64,000 bases of DNA from Conoideocrella luteorostrata (Eukaryota; Ascomycota; Sordariomycetes; Hypocreales; Clavicipitaceae). Numbering within the stretch: position 1 is the first letter of the stretch; each line of letters starts with the position of its first letter. The stretch lies in contig JASWJB010000066.1 in NCBI GenBank assembly GCA_032433595.1, positions 98,374 through 162,373 on the forward strand, given 5' to 3'. Positions 1 to 11,700 of the stretch are shown here, one piece after another. The notes under the pieces are model-generated. The model did no database searches and was not told the DNA's origin. It saw only the letters and a program-made list of their open reading frames with translations. The translations under genes were made by a program, and so were the position numbers.

Positions 1-500
1 GAACAAGACCACGAGTTCAATTGCAATGCAAGCCGACACCTTACGACTCCGACTTGTGACTTCTGACCTACGATTTCGTCTGCACGCTTGCAATTGATCC
101 GCGTCTTTCGATACCGATATCCTGAATACATGAACCATTTGATCAATTGATACTGAACAGTACCACGAGGAGACTTGGGTGTTCGGTATGTTCTTTTCTT
201 CCTGACAAAATAGCAATTAAAGATTCTTTTGTGCCACCTTTAAAGAGCCTCATTATAACTCTGGTATTTTAATATCTAAAACTAACTAAATTAAACATTT
301 TGTCAGGAAGCCAAAAAACACACCAAATGCCCCAATGAACATGTGATCCTATTCAGTATCAATTGATCAAATGGTTCGTACGCTTGGGTTATCAATATCA
401 CGCGCCGCAATTCAATTGCTCGAGTGCAGTCGGTGTCGTAGGTCAGAGTCGTAAGTCGGGGCACAAGTCGGTGTTACAAGGCGTGTTGGTTATTTCTCAA
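1..500. repeat. Long imperfect inverted repeat (foldback/MITE-like)
   Basis: Read on the minus strand, bases 1-215 match bases 295-500 in the same order. Shared blocks include TTTTGTCAGGAAG (near 199-211 and 298-311), CAGTATCAATTGATCAAATG (near 135-156 and 355-374), and TCGTAGGTCAGA with nearby CACAAGTCGG (near 55-76 and 435-475). The arms are imperfect and enclose a loop of about 85 nt. A partial third copy of the GATCAAATGGTTCA..TATTC segment lies at 531-566. The arrangement suits a foldback or MITE-type element that has diverged. No transposase is present. The element may continue to the left of the window. Confidence 0.6.
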
Positions 501-599
501 TTATACTTGCGGTCTCATACAATTGCATACGATCAAATGGTTCAAGTATTCGAGAAGTCGGTATCATGTAATAATAGGCATTCATAGATAAAGTCAAAA

Positions 600-2042
600 T
601 CTCAAAGTGTCAATTTGCTTCACGGAGAAGGCATGATTCCTGATATTCTGGGGGGAGCTACGTCAACTACAAGTACACTGATCAGGGCTGACGAAAATCA
701 TCCTTGTGGAAAAAAATCTCCTCCCCACGCAACTACCTCAGGGAGGTAGAGGAGGGGAGGGGAGGGGATTGCTCAAATTCCCGCACAAAATAGTGCAGTA
801 TTATATACAGTGTGTAGCATAGTATTTATATTGTAAAGTATAGTATAGTATTATTTACCGTGTGGAAAAATTATAAATTACTGAACAAGCAAATCCGATT
901 CCTAGCCCTGGCCCCAACCCACCGTGCTAGATCCTCACTCACTACTATTTTAGCTTTGTTCTAGAAGAAGAAGTATCTGCAATATCTAGCTTGTTATATA
1001 ACCCTAAGCTGACTTTCTTCCACTGTATTAGTCGAGTTCATTATCAACATCATCAATCCAATTTGTTCTCCATCACTCTCTTCTGTGTTTATGGCCATTC
1101 GCCTCTCTTGAGCTTCGGTCTGCCTTACACCAACATTCCTTACACACGCTTCTTCTTATCTCTTTTGTTTACGCTGGCCTGAAGAGTATTCTACTAATAC
1201 TCACACTGAACCCTAGCTATGGCCGGTTCACGTTTTGTATTTTGTATGGGAACATTTTAAAAAGATAGATACACTTTTGCTATGCAGCTGTGATTAATGC
1301 TCTGCAGAAGAGATAGAGGTAGAAAAGGCTATTTAAAAGCTATTTTACGTAGTCCCGTGTATATCTAATTCTGTTTTTTTTAATACCTTTGTAATCTAAG
1401 TCTCCCTTCTGCGGACCAACATTCACTGCATCGGTCCAGATCCGGCCGTATGGCCATTCGGCGACAAACGCTTGCCTACGATATAGAGCTCACTATTATT
1501 GGAAAATTATTTTTTGGGCCAAGCGGCATGTAAGCGCCATGCTTAGGTAACCTCCTGTAGAGCTAATAAGCAATACACTGGGCCACTAACACCCATAACA
1601 TGGTCTTGTCCGGCCCAACATCGACGCCTGCAGCGTGGCACTGTTACAGAACTTCAATGAGAGCAGTACTATGCATATTGTAATTGGTCAGGAGCGATGC
1701 CAGAGTAGTCACTGTTCCATGCGGCTTAGAGAGATACTACCCTGTCCCAACAGCCAAGTTGTCCAAGATGACTTGTTAGTTAGCTACAGAGTTGCGTAAA
1801 ACCAAGAGTGTCCCATTGGCTAGAATACAGCGCCGTCAGGCACTCGGCGCTTTCCTCTTTGCCCTTAGCTTCCATCTAAAGCCCAACTTAACTACGGAGT
1901 ATTTGACACTCTTTTGCCTTCTACCGACCATACATCTCCCACGGCCGAAATACCCTAACCCAACGTTCCAAACCACCCGTCAACATAACACTGCAGAATA
2001 TCCTGTGCAAGACTCCCTACTAGAGATACATCCTATGCTGGG
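600..2042. other. AT-rich stretch without a supported gene
   Basis: No reading frame here looks like a protein. The stretch is AT-rich in places, for example 780-890, which is built of TATAGTAT-like runs. It includes a purine-rich GGAGGGGAGGGGAGG tract near 748-770. It probably combines old repeat DNA with the promoter and 5' UTR of the kinase that follows. Confidence 0.5.
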
Positions 2043-3287
2043 ATGGCCTCTAAGGCTCCATTTGATTGCGGATATTTTGTCGACTCTGATGATGAATGTG
2101 AAATTGAGGCCGAGGCTGAACCATGGGAGCGATATGCAGAAAGACTGTACTACCCAGTTCAGATCGGAGAAGTACTTAATGACAGATATCGCATCGAACA
2201 TAAACTGGGATGGGGTGGGCATTCGACCGTCTGGCTCGCTCATGATGCGCAGCAACACAAGAGAGTGGCACTTAAAATTATGATTGCCGGAGAGGGTCAA
2301 GCCGAGCACCAAATACAGCTCCGAATACAAGATGCGGTGCAAGACTGGTCCAGACTCATCTTGTTTCAATCGGCCTTTTTTCTCCCAAGCTCCGATGGCC
2401 ATCAACACATGGTGCTCGTCTATCCTCTACGAGGACCGAACCTCCGTGACACCATGCGCGAGACACCACCTGCCGTCCGCATGGTAGCTGCGAAGCATAT
2501 TCTTCTGGCTCTGAAGAGCCTGCACGATGCCGAATTCGTACACAAAGGTTAGTACAGTATCCCTGTTGGGTTCGCCGCCAATGCAATGCTCAGCGATGCA
2601 ATTCCAGATTTAAGCCTGCCAAATATTATGTGGCATATTGAAGCAATGGATCATTGGTCCACCGAGGAGGTCTACCGACACCTTGGCAGGCCGCGAAAAG
2701 TACCCCTCCATGAAGCGCATGGAAAGCCTGGAGAGCTGGTAGAACCGATACAGATCCCAGCAAGTTCAACCACCCTCCCCATCTATCTGGGGGATTTTGG
2801 TCTCACGTTTAAGCTTGGAGACACTGTTAAGCCTACTGTACAGTTTCCGCTTGCGCTCTGTGCACCGGAAAGACTCCACGGCGCAGCCCCGAACCTTGCG
2901 ACCGATATGTGGAGCTACATGTATTTATTCCTGTCACTCCATCTTGGCGGTAATGTGATTTGGGGGAATGGTACTACATGTATATCCCTCCTGGTAGGCA
3001 TGTTGGGACCGTTTCCGGAACACTGGAAAGGCTCCTACAGTGGTGGTGACGTGTGGGAAGATTGGTGGTGGGATCACAGTGGCCAAATTTGTCCACCACC
3101 AGTACCCCTAGAGACCCTCGTGGAGAAAATCGACCGGCGCCGGCCTGACATTAGCCCCCTGGAGCGGGACTATGTTATCTCATTAATACGCAGGGGGCTT
3201 TGCTACGCACCGGAAGATCGGATCACTGCAGCACAACTCGTTGAGGACCCTTCATTCAACGGCCTTATGGCGATATACGGGGCATAA
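2043..3287 (+). CDS. SRPK-like protein kinase (two exons)
   Basis: Exons are 2043-2547 and 2608-3287, giving 394 residues. The 60-nt intron (GTTAGT...TTCCAG) is placed so that exon 1 ending in ...FVHK joins D of exon 2, rebuilding the catalytic loop HKDLSLPN (H167, D169, N174). The glycine-rich loop LGWGGHSTVWLA lies at 55-66, the ATP-binding Lys is K78 in VALKI, and the DFG motif is at 231-233. The kinase core therefore looks intact. The N-terminal YRIEHKLGWGGHSTVWLA pattern is typical of the SR-protein kinase group, which is expanded in many sordariomycetes. The real substrate cannot be inferred. The spacer between the kinase lobes is short, as in these expanded copies rather than classical Srpk/Sky1. 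The gene stands alone between repeat DNA and a broken gene, which suggests an accessory paralogue. A start upstream of 2043 is possible but not needed. Confidence 0.85.
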
Positions 3288-3616
3288 CCCACCAGACTAC
3301 TAATTTAGATACATCTCTATACCTAAGCACCAGCAGTGCTTTTGTACTCTACACTTGTTCACATCTTCCATCAATGACACGCTTCCTATCGGGTGTATTT
3401 CATTCCAAACCGCAATCAATAGTATTGACCGGATAAAAAAATTGCTGCTTTGCTAGCCTCTAAGTCCGGAGTTAGCAGAATGCCCTCCTCCACCAATACA
3501 TTTAGCGGTCCCGAGAAGCTCTAATTTGTTCTCAACATATCTAAATAAGAAGCTAGTTCTTTCTTGGGGTTTATAGGAAGCAAACAGTTCCAGTATTCAC
3601 TATACCTCATTAGGGC
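3288..3616. other. 3' flank of the kinase, no gene seen
   Basis: No coding potential is visible. The stretch presumably carries the kinase 3' UTR and then spacer. Confidence 0.5.
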
Positions 3617-4232
3617 TTCTGTCATAGTATTATATGGTTAGTATACTACTTACCTTCCAGTATAAGAAGCAGGGCTTCGAGCCTGAATTTTATCATGGCA
3701 CTAGCGCTAGCTGGCTGTGTTTCAACGGCTCCTCGAATACCCAGCATATTTCTTGCCACTGTCAAGGATCCGGCCGGTCTGGACGTACGTGTTGGCTACT
3801 TTGGTTGGCTTCACCTTCTTCATATGCGTAGGACCCAGATTTCTAACACAGTTCGGGCTTATGTGTTGCGCGCAATGGTAGCGCAATGTTATGCGCTTCC
3901 ACGGTCGCTGTGACAGTTAACGATACAATGAACTTCTCAGCAGACGGTACTCTTGTTGTTCAGACTGCATTTGACATACAAGATAAGTTCGCGTCACGTA
4001 TCAGCGCGGCTGCCGCGACTGCGTCCGGAGCTGGACTGCTCGCAAAAGCTGTGTGAGACCTTTGTAAAACCGAATCCCGAGCGCTGATACTGCTTAGGAA
4101 GCTAGATATGGTTTATCCCTGGTTTCCATTCTGCTGGGCCTTATCGCAATAGTCAGCATTGTCCAAGCAGTGAATGGGATAGAGTATGGTGTTCTCCTGC
4201 GCGCGGGGATAGTAGCAATATTGTTGTTTTAG
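3617..4232 (+). pseudogene. Fig1-like calcium-regulator membrane protein remnant
   Basis: Three protein-like pieces lie in order. At 3695 the frame reads LALAGCVSTAPRIPSIFLA followed by VRVGYFG. Near 3857-4053 it reads GLCVARNGSAMLCAST followed by an Ala-rich stretch. Near 4110-4232 it reads a hydrophobic segment (LSLVSILLGLIAIVSIV) and ends at TAG 4230-4232. The GC-STAP-IP---L and GYFGLCV...C-S patterns match the Fig1 family of low-affinity calcium-uptake and mating-fusion membrane proteins. The last two pieces can be joined by an intron with GT..AG ends (GTGTGA...CTTAG). I could not join the first two in frame, because the sequence around TTCGGGCTTATGTG behaves like a one-base insertion, and no start codon with an N-terminal membrane segment is found. 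I read it as a decayed copy. An unusual intact gene with a missed exon is the alternative. Confidence 0.45.
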
Positions 4233-4752
4233 CTGGAAGGTCTGCCCACGTTACACACTAGTATCAGTGCTTGTATGAGAGAGTGGTGTATTGATTCCAG
4301 ATAGGCTTAGCCATCAGCATTCGGTAGAGTTAATGCTGGGACCTATGTGAGCCACTGCCTTTCCGCTCACATCATCCTGTAAACACATGGCACATAACCC
4401 AATAGCCAATAGATAGGCTTGTTTACCGTGCTCATCCTAGGGCTAGTGTGCAACTTAGCTAGATAACTAGATAAAGTACGGAGTACATATGATAAAGTAC
4501 GTATACGGAGCATCTAATTACCCATGACTCCGTACAACGTCATGGTCAAAGTACGGAGTACTCCGTAAATAATCGTAGAATTCCTCCAGACACAACCCTC
4601 ACGGCAAAGCCCCGGCATCCCCCAACCCCCACCCGCTGAATAATTCTCACTCTCCCATTTGCAGCTTCAGCTCCTGGCAGTTTGCGCATCCATTCACCCA
4701 CATCAACATCAACGCTACCAACACGAATCCTCAATTCCCCCCCAGCAGCAAC
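4233..4752. other. Spacer and BolA-like gene promoter
   Basis: No gene is seen in this stretch. It holds several copies of the TACGGAGTA motif (4473, 4552-4567). The 3' part is C-rich (CCCCAACCCCCACCC and similar), as is common just upstream of fungal start codons. Confidence 0.5.
4552..4567. repeat. Perfect 16-bp palindrome TACGGAGTACTCCGTA
   Basis: This is the complete form of a motif that recurs between genes throughout the window, usually as the half TACGGAGTA or TACTCCGTA. Other clear copies lie at 37579-37593, 39781-39796, 45413-45430, 46028-46052, 48310-48318, 50114-50122, 50197-50206, 51778-51787, 52640-52648, 58739-58748, 59629-59638, 60456-60470 and 61929-61938. I saw none inside the long coding exons. 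Its function is not known to me. Confidence 0.75.
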
Positions 4753-5202
4753 ATGATCTGCTCCTTCTGCCGCGCCCGCGCAGGCGCCGCCATATCATCC
4801 ATGCGCCGCTTCTCTACCCTCCCATCCCCTACAACCCACCGATTCGCCTCCGTCCAACTCGAACGTCCCCAAAGAATAGCGCACTCTCAGCCCATCCGGC
4901 GATTACACGCTTCGCTCCCCTCGCTACAGCAGCAACAACAAAAACAGCCAGAGGATGAGGAACCATCCATGACCCCCGCCGAACAATCCATTGCCAACTT
5001 GCTGCGCCAGAAGCTCCACCCTACAGACCTCCTCGTCCGCGACGTCTCCGGCGGCTGTGGCAGCATGTACGCCATCGATATTGCCAGTCCTGCCTTCAAG
5101 GGCGCTACAGTACTAAAACAGCAGAGGATGGTGAATGCCGCGCTGGGGGATGTGGTGAAGGAGTGGCATGGGGTGCAGCTCAACACGAGGGTTCCTGAAT
5201 AG
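4753..5202 (+). CDS. BOL3: Mitochondrial BolA-like protein (Bol3/Aim1 type)
   Basis: A single exon encodes 149 residues. The first 70 or so residues are rich in Arg, Ser and Gln and lack acidic residues until about 67, as expected for a mitochondrial targeting sequence (MRRFSTL, RRLHASLP). The C-terminal 75 residues form a BolA-like domain containing VRDVSGGCGSMYAIDI and a later QQRMVNAAL helix. The Cys in GGCG is the position used by mitochondrial BOLA3/Bol3 proteins to hold Fe-S clusters with monothiol glutaredoxin. In this family the proteins pass 4Fe-4S clusters to client enzymes such as lipoate synthase (known of the family). The residue before RMVN is Gln, where many relatives have His. 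The gene converges on the ACC gene, with 556 bp between the stop codons. Confidence 0.85.
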   Translation: MICSFCRARAGAAISSMRRFSTLPSPTTHRFASVQLERPQRIAHSQPIRRLHASLPSLQQQQQKQPEDEEPSMTPAEQSIANLLRQKLHPTDLLVRDVSGGCGSMYAIDIASPAFKGATVLKQQRMVNAALGDVVKEWHGVQLNTRVPE

Positions 5203-5758
5203 TCACCACACACACACACGCAATATGTATGAGCGAGCGAAAACAAGTACGCAAGGCCGTGCAACACAACAGGAATGCAACAGTGCTACATATACAGAGA
5301 TGGAGATTCAGCGAGGTGTAAGATGAAATAGGGCTATCGCTGGACCAGGAAAGTACATAGTTGTGTACAACCTAAAAATGAAATCATGTACAATAGATAC
5401 AGTGTACAACAATAGACGAGCCAACAGGCAACGACAAGGTACACCATTAACAATGTCACGCAAATTAAGACGTCTCAAAGCATTACAATATTGCAAACAA
5501 GTACTCCGTAGACGCAACAAGACTTAGTATCTGTACATCGTTCATAACTATGTGGCATAATCTAATTACTGTAGTGGCAATGCAGGCAAACGCCAGATAA
5601 ATCATACAGTGTCCCATGTATATGTGCTAAGCTAAAAACATCGCAGAAACCAAAACATCATAGGTCGGGACACAATGCTCCTCCAAACATTGTCTCCCTT
5701 TATATTGTTGCTTTTTCTTTCATTTTGAAAACTCAGCAGTGCTCCTTTGTGTGACTTC
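5203..5758. other. Shared 3' region of converging genes
   Basis: This is the tail-to-tail interval between the BolA-like gene (+) and ACC (-). It has a short CACACACACACA run just after the first stop, one TACTCCGTA copy at 5502-5510, and AT-rich DNA suited to 3' UTRs. No gene is seen. Confidence 0.55.
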
Positions 5759-8700
5759 TTATTCCTTCAAGTACTTGAGAATCGCATCCCGCTCCTCAAC
5801 AGGCATGACTCTCAGCACCTCGCGAACACCCTTCCAGCCGGCAGTCTTCTGGCCTCGCACAACCTCGGCCACTTCAAGAGCCAGGCTCTCAGACTTGAGG
5901 ATATCAACCTTCTCTCCAATCGCCTTTCTATCCTTCTCATACCATTCGGCAACTTCTCTGTCGCTTTGGTCAAACCTGGCAATACCAGACCAACTCTGGA
6001 GTAGCTGCAGGTTGCGCGAACGCAAGTCCGTGGCCTTGGTGGAGTTGGAGTCGCCGGTTGATGACAAAACGCTTGAACCCATGCGTCGGAGGATGTACTC
6101 CTCATTGAGACGACGACGCAAGCGCCAGTAAAAGTAGCGACGTGAATTGATCCACTCTAGTGAGTCGCGAATGGTACCCTTGGCCTTCATTCGCCCAGCG
6201 CGGTCGTGCAGATCAGCAAACTGCACTGCAATCTGGGCGTACACGGGCAGTAACTCCTTCTCGCGAGCAACCAACTTCTTCTTGATTTCTGCGGCCTCCT
6301 CGGGAGTGATGTCCTTGTTCTCGAGCTGCTTTCTCAGACTAGCATATGTGGGATCCATGCGAGCCATGGTCTCAAGTTGCTTCTCCTTGCGGTACTTGAT
6401 ACCGATGATACCCTCAGGCTCCAGGACACCGCCACGAGCCTCGACATCCGCATACATCTCCATGGCAATAGGGTTAATGGTAGGATCGACAACAACCCAA
6501 GATCCGCCGCGAAGTTCGCCAAACGGAGGGATATAAACAAAAACGGGCTGTTCGTACTTCACGAGAGCATCCACGATGAACGAACCATACTTTAGGACTT
6601 CGTTGTACATGTCACGCTGACCACCTGAGAAACCTCTCCAGTTGGCCAGGATCATCAATGGCAGTTGCTCGCCATTGTTGAAGTCATTAATGGCCTGAGC
6701 CGTCTTGAAAGCCGAGTTGGGATACCATACACCACCAGCCTCGTTACTGACCTGCTCGATGGAGTCGGGGTTGGCGGAATCTGCAGGGGTGATGTTCTCG
6801 ACTGAACGAGTTTCGACGGCAATGACGCCCATGGGAATGCCGCCAAGACGAGCGCGTCCAACCACCACTGTTCGGGCCCAACCACCGAGAGTCTCGACAA
6901 AGGAGTCTTTGTCGAACAGACCGCTCTGGAAGCTGCCATCCTCGTCATGCTTGCCGGAAATCATCCACCGGACATCGAAAGGTTGCTTCTGGGGCGGGCT
7001 GTAGACAACATCGCGGTCCCACGAGTCCGAGCTAGGACTGACAGGGACGGGGCCGTTGCGCTTCTCGGGCACAAATGACATCCACTCAACAATACGGGAA
7101 ACGCCAGCAAAATCATCGTTGGCAGTCATGTGGGAGACACCATTTCGGTACATGATCTGGGTTCCACCGAGCTGCAAATTGGAGGTGTAAACCTCACGAC
7201 CAAGCAGGTTGTTCAATGCAGGGGCACCTGTCAGGATGATTGGCTGACCCTCAATCTGGACAGCTCTCTGGCCGAGACGGACCAAGTAGGCACCAATACC
7301 TATATATATTGTCAGATATGAGAGGGGGAAGAAATAAAGTATTTTTTTTGTGGGTTTCCAGGGATTGTTAACGTACCAACTGATCGGCAGGTGACCAAGG
7401 TCACGGTGAAGATATCGCTATAAGCTCTACTAGTGGCACCGGCGATGAGACCAGAACCTCTTAAGCACTCAACGCCAAGACCGTCCTCACGACCGATAAT
7501 AGTGACGATCTTGTATCGCTTCTCACCATCCTCGGTAACCTCTTCAGTGATGACTTCATCCTTGAATTTCTCCTTGACTTCCTTGTCCAAGTATAGATAG
7601 CGGAATCCGGCATCCTGCTTGGTAGGATCATTCCAAGCAACTTTGAAGAAAGGCATGAGCTCTTCAGCAAGACCCAAGCGAGCTCCAGAGTTCGCCGACA
7701 GATAAATTCGAGGGATGCCAAGCTTGCGGGCCAGCTCGGTACACTTGAAGAAAAAGTCATCTTCCTTGGGTCCGAACGATCCAATCTTGTAGGTGATGTC
7801 GTTGGCAACAACGATGAATCGGCGGCCACCGGGGTACTCCGGGGTGCGAGCCTTGAAGATCCAACCAACCATGCCGCAAGCGTTTGTACCAGGCTCACGG
7901 TTGACTTCCTGAAGGCTATCCTTGTCGTCAAGAACAAGCTCAGTGTAGGAGACGCAGTCCCCGCCCTTTGGTTGCTGAGAGGACAGCGCTGGTTGATCCT
8001 TGACTGCCTTGGTCCAACTGTTCTGGATGGCTTGACGGAAGAGTTCTGGGAAGTCGTAAACGTACTGAGTTCCCATGAGATGGGCCTTGTATCGCTTGGG
8101 CTGCAGAGCGTTCTTTGTCGCATAAGGAGTGGTAACAGGCAGCAAATGCAAGGATCCCTTCTCACTGGTGCCGCCAATGCTGTGGAACACCCACTCGCCT
8201 TTCTCCGATTTGCGCTCCGCGTACATGTCAACGTCAACGACATATCCAGAGGTGTTGGTGATAACAACACGCAGAGGGTAGGGAGTACTTGTTGTGGGGT
8301 CCGTACAAATAATACGAATCTCGACCGAGGCAACACGCAAGCGCCAGGCACGGGCACCGAAGCGGTCCAGAAAACCCTGTAGACTCTCCTCGACGGATTT
8401 AGGATCCAGCTGGAAGACAGGGGTAAAGTTCATGAAGATGTGGTTAAGATCGGATGAGTTATTGCCAATGATCTCCAAAGCATCGAACATATCATTGATG
8501 ACCCGGTCAGCCTCGGAGATGAGATACTCGGCAGTGGGGATTTCATCACGTAGACGGCCAGGTCGAATGAAGGCACGGGTGAAGTATCGCTTATCAGTGT
8601 CAACAGCCTTACCGAGAGCCTCGTAAACGTGAATGTTCTTATTCTCGGTAAAGACAGGCTTAATATGGAACTTTGCAAGACGTCCGAGCTCAAGCTGGAA

Positions 8701-11700
8701 GGCTAGAGCAGGCTCAACGTGACGAATGCTATCATCTTCAAGGTACTGGGGACCACGGAAAGTGTAGTAGCCAGGATATGAGCCATCGCTATGGCCGCCG
8801 ATGAAAGTCAACCGTCGAACACCACGAGCCAATAACTCGCCGCGAAATTGGGCGACAATGGGCATAACGCGAGACATGATTTCCTTATCGTCGTTGCTTT
8901 CGATATCGCGGATGGCGATATTGATGACAGCAGAGAGCTCCTCATCAGTCCTGGCATCCTTTTTAATAGTAGCCAAAGGTTTACGCCTGTCTTTCAAGTC
9001 GTTGAGGACAGCAGAAGCGTTATGCTTGTTGTTCTGCTTGTTGTGAAGGGCCAACGTCTCCAAAGCCTTCTGGAGCAATTCCTCGGCTTCGTCAAGGTAC
9101 TTGCACGGGACAATGATTCCCTTGCGAGTGGGCTCCTCGTCCCACTTGCTATTTAGGTACGACATGTCGCTGATGGAGTAGATGCGCTTGAGGTGAAGGT
9201 CCGGAACTCCGGGAGTTCCAGGCGTGGAAGGAGCAGCAGACTGCAGAGGCAGACCAAATTCGGACTGGCCAATCTTGCGCAGCTGGAAGTCCCAAGAGAT
9301 GAATTGGGGCGTGTCGGTCTCATCATTATGGTAGTCAATCTGCTTCACAATATAGGCACGGTACGCGCGGCGGACGTAGACCTCCAAAGCAGCAAGCCCG
9401 ACCCAGGGGTCCTCGTGGCTGAAGAAGAGAGGAATCACGTCGAACACAGTGTAGTTAGAGTCAACAACTTCCTTGATAACGTCTAGGTTGGGCTCACGAT
9501 GGTCCCAACCGCTCTCACCGTACCGCGAGTCAATGACGGACGATCGCAGGATGTGCTCCATCTGGGAAGTACGCTCCTCCAAAGAAGGAAGAGAGCACTG
9601 AATCATAATCTCACGGGCCTTGAGAGATACCTTGGCCGTGGCGCGGGAAGAGAGCTCAGTCAGCTTGCGCAAAGAATCGCGCAAGTACTTGCTGATGTTG
9701 CCGACATTGGGTTTGTTGGGTCGATATTCGTCAAGGATAGCCAAGATAAGAGCGCTCTTGGCGCCAACACGACTGTGTGAAAGAGCAGTCTGGACAACCT
9801 TGGCAAGATTGTCCTTGTTCTGGTCACGAAGAGTGAGAATGACGCTGTCCTCCTGAGCCTGTGTAAGGAAAAGCCTCTCAACTTCATAGTACGTCTCCAG
9901 TAAGGACCGGATGAAGTTGAGCTCGTGAACTTTGGAGCCTTCGGTGTAAGCATCCAAGACCTCAGCAAGCGGGCTAAGAGTTGTCTTCAGAGTCTCGGCG
10001 TCATTGCCAGACACACTTTCCTCGAGGAACTTGGCAAAAGCTTTCTGCAGCGCTTTAGCGGGGAACTCGGCATGGCGAGCCTTGGCCCGCTCAACAATCT
10101 GGGCAAACTGAGAATCCAGTTTCTGGGGCATCCGTGCGTGCAGCGCAGAGAACTGAGCATTCCATTCACTATAAGGAAGCTCAGGGCTTCGGAGGACCTC
10201 AATGAGCTCCTTGAGGGCGGAAGCCATGACGACCGAGTTGTCGTAGCCGCTAAGAATATTGAACATGATAGAGCGGAGGACAGAAAAGCGTTGGGCCGGT
10301 TTAGAGCCGACGACAACAGCGTCTCCGTAGGGAGGCAGCTGGTCCACGAACGCCTGGGCTTGCTTCACGCGGCTGGGGTCATCGAGAGCAAGGATACCCA
10401 GGATATCACCAGCTTCCAGAGTGGCTCCGGGCTGCTTGATGAGCTGAACAATACCGTCCTCTTGAGCAACTAAGGGCATGTACATTTTCATGACCTCGAC
10501 TTCGGCATAAGTCTGCCCAGCCTTGACGTGGCTGCCATTCTCAACAGCGTACTGCACGAGTTTACCAGGACTGGGGGTTCGCAACTGAGTGGGATCATTC
10601 TCCTGCTCGAGCAAGCAGGTCTTGCTATCAACAGAAATTCGAGTGGCGCCGACTTCCTCCTTCCAGTATACGTTGTGGCTGTGACCATCGAGAAGGATCA
10701 GTAGACCACCATCACTGAGTGCACGAACACCAACAGTGCACTTGGAGCCGTTGATAAACAGATGGTAGCTATCAGTGCTAGCACGAGTGGCTGTGAACTT
10801 GTATCGGTAGGCTTCGTAAATGAAGTCGATGGTGAAGACGGTCTTGAGAATATCCTTGGAAGGAACCTGACCCTTCTCCAGACCACCACGATACTCAGCT
10901 ATGCAAGCCTCACTGGCAACATGAGCCTTGGTGATGGCACCGCACACGACTGCCAGCATGGTGTCTGGTCGCTCAGCAGTGAGGCGCTTTGAGATGAGCT
11001 CATCAAGCCAGCCCGTGGAGATTGTATTGTCCTCGAAGGCCTCGGTTTCCAAAAGCTTGATAAGATATTCAACGGTAGTCTTGAAGTCACCACGAATACT
11101 AAGTTCCTTGAGGGCAACAACCATGTGCTTTCTGGACGCCTGTCGGTTCTCACCGTAGGCAAAAATATGACCAAACTGGCTGTCAGAGTAACTGTGAATC
11201 CCGCCTTGTGTACCAACAGAGAAATAACCCCAGACGTTGGAACTGCTTCGGAAATTCAGTTCGTGCATAACACCGTTGGAAGGCTTGAAGCCTTCACCGG
11301 GATCCTCAGAAGTGATACGACATGCAGTAGTGTGGCCGGTAGGGGTAGGTCGGCGCTGAGCCTGGCTGGTGCCTTCGTTTTTGAAATCAAAGTCGATCTC
11401 GCCGGACGTTCTGGGGTCGACGCCGTACAGTACCCGAATATCTCGAATGCGGTGTAAAGGCAGACCCATGGCAATCTGAAGCTGAGCAGCGGGCAAGTTA
11501 ACACCACTGACCATTTCAGTAGTAGGATGCTCAACCTGCAGACGAGGGTTCAGCTCGAGAAAGTAGAATTTATCGTCAGCGTGTGAGTACAGATATTCAA
11601 CAGTACCGGCCGAGACGTAGCCGACAAGCTTGCCCAAACGCACAGCAGCATCTTCCATGGCTTTGAAGGTGTCGGGCTTGGCGATTGTGACTGGAGCTTC

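Noticed and set aside
2586..2607. Kinase intron ending at the earlier CTCAG (2593)
   Set aside because: That acceptor would not give HK followed by DL. The TTCCAG acceptor at 2607 restores the catalytic HKDL motif in frame.
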